From: Acholeplasmataceae bacterium UBA6235
Lineage (GTDB): Bacteria; Bacillota_I; Bacilli_A; Acholeplasmatales; UBA5453
Reading direction: 5' to 3'
Assembly (NCBI GenBank): GCA_002441525.1
Contig: DJWH01000065.1
Location: forward strand, 12,529-22,937
Length of the DNA: 10,409 bases
Numbering within the stretch: position 1 is the first letter of the stretch; every line of letters starts with the position of its first letter. The notes under the pieces are model-generated. The model was not told the origin of the DNA. It saw nothing but the letters and a program-made list of their open reading frames with translations, and searched no databases. A program made the translations under genes and the position numbers. This document shows, piece after piece, positions 6,714-10,409 of the stretch.

Positions 6714-6722
6714 TAATAATTG
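6696..6722. promoter_or_regulatory. Palindromic operator over the exporter -10 element
   Basis: ATTAAGTATACTTAAT (6702-6717) is a perfect 16-bp palindrome whose centre falls within the -10 hexamer. It is extended by CAATT (6696-6700) and AATTG (6718-6722), with a single extra C on the left arm. A dimeric regulator bound here would cover the -10 and the transcript start and so block RNA polymerase. The adjacent XRE-type regulator is the obvious candidate ligand. That link is inferred. Confidence 0.65.
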
Positions 6723-6741
6723 GACGGAAGGAGGGCATTAT

Positions 6742-8553
6742 ATGCGATTAATCAAATTATTAAAAACCGCTAAAGGATTATACATCTTTTTAGTCATCAT
6801 CATTCTTGTTGTTATGTTTAATCGTTTTACCTATTCCTACGTACCGCTGTTCACTCAATATATCATTGATATGTTAGATGTTGGCACCTCTACTGCAAAC
6901 TTTCCAACATTCGTCACCGATATTTTTGAACAAGGCAGTGATGTCATTCAAATCATTTTGATTGTCGCGACTACCATGGTGTTTTATCAAGCGATGCGAT
7001 TTTCCATGTTATTCGTTGAGGAATATGCCCAAGGGCGTTTTTCCGAAGGGGTTTCTAAAAAATTAAGAGACCGCCTTTACAATCATATTCAATCTTTAGA
7101 TTACAGTTTTCACAACAATGCAGATACAGGTGACCTCGTACAAAGAGTCACTTCCGATATTGAAGCCATGAGTAACTTCTTAGCTAACCGCTTACCGGAG
7201 TTCTTTAGACTGATGGCGACCATCACATTTGGAGCGATCCAAATCTACGCCATCAGCCCAACCATGGTCTTGATTGCTTTAGGTATGGTTCCAATATCTG
7301 CTGCAACCTCGATTTGGTACTTTAAAAAAGTCGATAAATCGTTCAAAGTGATTGAAGAATCTGAAGCTAAAATGATGACCGTGATTCAAGAAAACCTAAG
7401 CGGTGCGCGTATCGTTAGAGCTTTTGCAAACGAGAAATTCGAGATTGATAAACTCGAAAAGGAAAACAAAAATTATAGTGATCATTTCTTACATCTCCAA
7501 ACCATTTCGTCCAGGTACTGGGGATTTTCAGATATGATCGCAGTTACACAATACTTGGTGACCATTTTAATTGGGGTCATCTTTGTTAGAGAAAACATCG
7601 TCATTACCGGTGGGCAAATCATTGCAGTTCTGATGCTTTTAGGGATGCTCATTTGGCCGATTAGAGGTCTTGGTAGAATGATTGGTGACTTTGGGCGTGC
7701 TTTGGTTGCGACCCAAAGAATTTATGAGCTTCTAGAAAAACCGAGCGAATTCAACATCAATGGTACATTAACCCCTGAAATTAAGGGTGAAATTGAATTT
7801 AGAGATGTTCATTTTAAATTCGCAGATGGCAAAAACAATTTATTGAACGGGGTCAGTTTCCACGTTCGTCCAGGTCAAACTGTAGCGATCATTGGCAGAA
7901 CTGGTTCAGGTAAGACCACCGTCATCAATTTATTATCAAGAATGTTAGAAACCACTGATGGGGATATCTACATCGATGGGGTTTCTATTAAAGACATCGA
8001 AAAACACCATTTGAGAAAACACATGGGTATTGTTTTACAAGATCCATTCTTATTTTCTAAAACAGTCTATGAAAATATTGCGATATCCAACCCTAGAACC
8101 GAAAAAGGCAATGTCTATAAAGCAGCCCAAATCGCGGCGATTGAAAAAGACATTCATACCTTTGAAAAAGGTTACGATACCGTCGTGGGTGAACGTGGAA
8201 CCACGTTATCAGGCGGTCAAAAACAACGTGTCGCGATTGCGAGAATCTTGGTTGCGGATAAACCAATCTTGGTCTTTGATGACTCATTGTCTGCGGTCGA
8301 TACAGAAACCGATATGATGATTAGAAGTGCGTTAAAAGACAAAGGTTCGTCTTCAACGACCATCATCATCACGCACAGAATCACTACTGCGAAAGAAGCA
8401 GATTTGATTGTTGTGCTGGAAAATGGTACTGTCTCTGATATTGGAACACACGCATCCTTGAAAGATAAACCAGGTTTATATCAAAAACTATGGCAAATCC
8501 AAGGTGAACTAGAAGCCGAATTTATGAAATTAATAGAGGAGGCGAAATCATGA
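6742..8553 (+). CDS. ABC exporter half-transporter, degenerate-site subunit of a heterodimer
   Basis: This gene encodes one half of an ATP-driven efflux pump in the cytoplasmic membrane: a type-I exporter membrane domain fused to an ATPase domain (603 residues). Hydrophobic segments fill about residues 10-330, the first being LYIFLVIIILVVMFN. The ATPase domain has Walker A GRTGSGKT (385-392), Q-loop Q433, signature LSGGQ (489-493), Walker B ending at D513 and switch histidine H545. The residue after Walker B, normally the catalytic Glu, is D514 (VFDDSLSAVD). This is the hallmark of the degenerate subunit in LmrCD/BmrCD/TM287-288-type heterodimers. The ATG at 6742 has AAGGAGG 7 nt upstream. 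A longer frame from TTG 6685 was rejected because that TTG is the -35 of the promoter. The stop overlaps the next gene (ATGA). The substrate cannot be read from sequence; drugs, peptides or lipids are all possible. Confidence 0.93.
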   Translation: MRLIKLLKTAKGLYIFLVIIILVVMFNRFTYSYVPLFTQYIIDMLDVGTSTANFPTFVTDIFEQGSDVIQIILIVATTMVFYQAMRFSMLFVEEYAQGRFSEGVSKKLRDRLYNHIQSLDYSFHNNADTGDLVQRVTSDIEAMSNFLANRLPEFFRLMATITFGAIQIYAISPTMVLIALGMVPISAATSIWYFKKVDKSFKVIEESEAKMMTVIQENLSGARIVRAFANEKFEIDKLEKENKNYSDHFLHLQTISSRYWGFSDMIAVTQYLVTILIGVIFVRENIVITGGQIIAVLMLLGMLIWPIRGLGRMIGDFGRALVATQRIYELLEKPSEFNINGTLTPEIKGEIEFRDVHFKFADGKNNLLNGVSFHVRPGQTVAIIGRTGSGKTTVINLLSRMLETTDGDIYIDGVSIKDIEKHHLRKHMGIVLQDPFLFSKTVYENIAISNPRTEKGNVYKAAQIAAIEKDIHTFEKGYDTVVGERGTTLSGGQKQRVAIARILVADKPILVFDDSLSAVDTETDMMIRSALKDKGSSSTTIIITHRITTAKEADLIVVLENGTVSDIGTHASLKDKPGLYQKLWQIQGELEAEFMKLIEEAKS

Positions 8554-10379
8554 ACTACGAAGAACAAGATTTCCAGACCGAAAAGGTCAATTTAAAAACT
8601 TGGAAAAAAATCATTGAAACGGTTTTTAAATCCAAAAAGAATGTCTTCTTAATGGTGATGTTCGTTGTGATCTTGTCATTATTAGATGCGGTAACGCCAT
8701 TGTTAAACCGTTATGCCATCGACGTATTCTTTAGAGAAAAAGAATTTAGTACGTTAGTACCATTTGTTATCTTAAACTTTTTGGTTGCTTTAGGTTTTGG
8801 TCTTTCGGTTTGGGGATTCATCTATCAAGCCGGTAAAATCGAAGTTGCGGTAAACTATGAACTTAGAAAACAATCGTTTGAAACCTTACAACGCTTGCCA
8901 TTTGCGTATTTTGATAAAACCCCTCAGGGTTGGATCATGGCGCGTATGACATCAGACTCACGCAAACTAGCCAACGTCATCTCTTGGGGTGTGGTGGACT
9001 TATTGTGGAGTTTTGTGGTTATGGTGACCATTTTAATCGTCATGTTCGTTTTAGAGTGGCGCTTAGCCTTAATTGTCACCACAGCGATTCCTGTGATGGC
9101 GCTCGTGGCTTGGTATTTTAGAAAGAGAATACTCGTTCATTACCGTGAAGCGAGAAAGATTAACTCACAAGTGACTGCTTCCTATAACGAATCTTTTATG
9201 GGGGCGAAAACCACCAAGAGTTTGGCCATTGAAGCTGAAAACTACGATGAATTCAATGCGAAAACAGGCTTATTGAGACGTGCGAACGTTAAAGCTGTGT
9301 TTTTCCAATCGATATTTAGTCCAATCATGTTGTTGATTTCATACATCGTGATCGCGTTCGTGTCTGTACAAGGTGGTAATGAAGTACTTAAATTAGCCAT
9401 CTCTGTTGGTACACTGTATGCATTTATCGAATATTCGGTTAGATTCTTCGAACCCATCATGCAAATCTCGCGTATTTTGGCTCAGTTCCAACAAGCCCAA
9501 GCGAGCGCTGAACGTGTCATTCAATTGATTGAAACAAAACCTGAAATTACGGATAGTCCAGAAGTGGTTGAAAAATATGGGGATTTGTTAAACCCGAAAT
9601 ACGACCAATGGGAACCGATTGAAGGGGATGTCGAGTTTAAAGATGTAACCTTCCATTATTTGGAAAATGAAATCATCCTTCAAAACTTTAATTTAAAGGT
9701 TAAAAAGGGCACATCAGTAGCGTTGGTAGGTCATACCGGTTCCGGTAAAACCACCATCATTAACTTGTTATCGCGTTTCTATGAACCGAAACAAGGGGAA
9801 ATCCTCATCGATGGTGTCAACTATAAAGAACGCAGTATGCATTGGCTCCATAAGCGCTTGGGTTATGTATTACAAACCCCTCACTTATTCTCTGGTACCA
9901 TCATGGAAAACATCCGTTATGGCCGTTTAGATGCGACAGATGAACAAGTGATTGAAGCTGCCAAAGCGATTGGTGCGGATGAATTCATCTCACAATTGGA
10001 TAAAGGCTATCTCAGTGAAGTTGGTGAAGGTGGTAACAAGCTATCCACTGGTCAAAAACAACTGATCAGTTTTGCAAGAGCCATTCTCGCAGACCCACGA
10101 TTGCTCATCCTCGATGAAGCAACCTCATCGATTGACTCGGAATCCGAACAAATCATTCAACAAGCCACCGATCAACTATTGAAGGGAAGAACCTCATTCA
10201 TCGTTGCACACCGTTTGTCCACGATTGTGAAGAGTGACCTCATCGTTTATCTATCGGGTGGAAAAATCATTGAACAAGGGGATCACCGTACCCTACTTGA
10301 AAAACGCGGTGCCTATTTTGAATTGTATAAACGTCAATTTTTAACAGAACAACAAGAAAAGATGGAAAAAGCATTATAA
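8550..10379 (+). CDS. ABC exporter half-transporter, catalytic subunit of the heterodimer
   Basis: This is the partner half-transporter (609 residues), with a membrane domain (about 30-340; first segment NVFLMVMFVVILSLLDAV) followed by an ATPase domain. Walker A is GHTGSGKT (394-401), Q-loop LQTPHLFSGT, Walker B ends in D522 with the catalytic glutamate E523 (LILDEATSSID), and the switch histidine is H554 (VAHRLST). Its signature motif is LSTGQ (498-502) in place of LSGGQ. In the head-to-tail dimer this deviant signature faces the Walker A/B of the upstream protein, which has Asp for Glu, so both defects fall in one site. The other site (this Walker B Glu plus LSGGQ of the partner) is intact. 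The ATG overlaps the upstream stop, with AGAGGAGG (8535-8542) 7 nt before it, so the two subunits are translationally coupled. It resembles YheH/BmrD- or LmrD-type subunits. The substrate is unknown. Confidence 0.93.
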   Translation: MNYEEQDFQTEKVNLKTWKKIIETVFKSKKNVFLMVMFVVILSLLDAVTPLLNRYAIDVFFREKEFSTLVPFVILNFLVALGFGLSVWGFIYQAGKIEVAVNYELRKQSFETLQRLPFAYFDKTPQGWIMARMTSDSRKLANVISWGVVDLLWSFVVMVTILIVMFVLEWRLALIVTTAIPVMALVAWYFRKRILVHYREARKINSQVTASYNESFMGAKTTKSLAIEAENYDEFNAKTGLLRRANVKAVFFQSIFSPIMLLISYIVIAFVSVQGGNEVLKLAISVGTLYAFIEYSVRFFEPIMQISRILAQFQQAQASAERVIQLIETKPEITDSPEVVEKYGDLLNPKYDQWEPIEGDVEFKDVTFHYLENEIILQNFNLKVKKGTSVALVGHTGSGKTTIINLLSRFYEPKQGEILIDGVNYKERSMHWLHKRLGYVLQTPHLFSGTIMENIRYGRLDATDEQVIEAAKAIGADEFISQLDKGYLSEVGEGGNKLSTGQKQLISFARAILADPRLLILDEATSSIDSESEQIIQQATDQLLKGRTSFIVAHRLSTIVKSDLIVYLSGGKIIEQGDHRTLLEKRGAYFELYKRQFLTEQQEKMEKAL

Positions 10380-10384
10380 CGATC

Positions 10385-10409
10385 AAGGGGCTGTAACGAA
10401 ATAGAAACG
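10385..10409 (+). terminator. Possible 5' half of a terminator hairpin cut by the window edge
   Basis: AAGGGGCTGTAACG (10385-10398) is G+C-rich against its surroundings and starts 5 nt after the exporter stop. It is followed by a 9-nt A-rich stretch and CG, the first two bases that a matching right arm would have. The right arm and T-tract lie outside the window, so this is a prediction. Confidence 0.35.

Noticed and set aside
6672..6716. Small ORF MPGGVDIVQFIKYT as a possible signal peptide for the regulator
   Set aside because: No ribosome binding site precedes it, and the exporter -35, -10 and operator all lie inside it, which explains the sequence without coding. It has no secretion signal.
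6685..6741. N-terminal extension of the first ABC subunit from TTG 6685
   Set aside because: That TTG is the first three bases of the TTGACA -35 element, so it lies upstream of the transcript start. AAGGAGG is placed correctly for ATG 6742.
8030..8317. Overlapping frames on both strands inside the ATPase domain of the first ABC gene
   Set aside because: They fall entirely within a conserved, intact ABC ATPase domain and have no ribosome binding site or family features.

Overview
The window is a low-G+C bacterial chromosome segment with every gene on the + strand. Genes end in TAA, TAG and TGA, and Trp is read from TGG, so the standard code is used and the Mycoplasma UGA=Trp code is not. The base composition, the recG-plsX-rnc order and the dnaD-nth pair fit a Bacillota or deep Mollicutes relative (for example Acholeplasma- or Izemoplasma-like). 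The taxon is an inference.

Layout. Positions 1-300 hold the C-terminal end of chorismate synthase (aroC), closed by a short hairpin terminator. From 366 to 5309 there is a compact housekeeping block: recG (fork-remodelling helicase), plsX (acyl-phosphate synthesis for phospholipids), rnc (RNase III), a dnaD-like replication-initiation gene and nth (endonuclease III). plsX/rnc and dnaD/nth overlap, rnc and dnaD are 3 nt apart, and a strong intrinsic terminator ends the block. Compared with the Bacillus recG-fapR-plsX-fabD-fabG-acp-rnc cluster, fapR and the fab/acp genes are absent between recG and rnc.

The second half (about 5335-10409) is an accessory-looking module. It has a long XRE-type DNA-binding regulator with a helical, TPR-like C-terminal region, followed by a consensus sigma-A promoter with a palindromic operator lying on its -10 element. 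Downstream are two overlapping ABC exporter half-transporter genes. The first has Asp in place of the catalytic Glu after Walker B, and the second has a deviant LSTGQ signature, so the pair should form a heterodimeric exporter with one degenerate ATP site (LmrCD/BmrCD/TM287-288 type). The simplest reading is a regulator-controlled drug, peptide or lipid exporter.

The most unusual point is the 5' end of the regulator gene. The only ATG with a good ribosome binding site (5409) runs into a stop after four codons, while the clearly coding HTH frame (+1 relative to it) has no ATG, GTG or TTG before the HTH. An ATT start, a frameshift or a sequence error must be involved. I see no CRISPR array, tRNA, rRNA, transposase or phage gene. 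No stretch over 300 bases lacks a gene.
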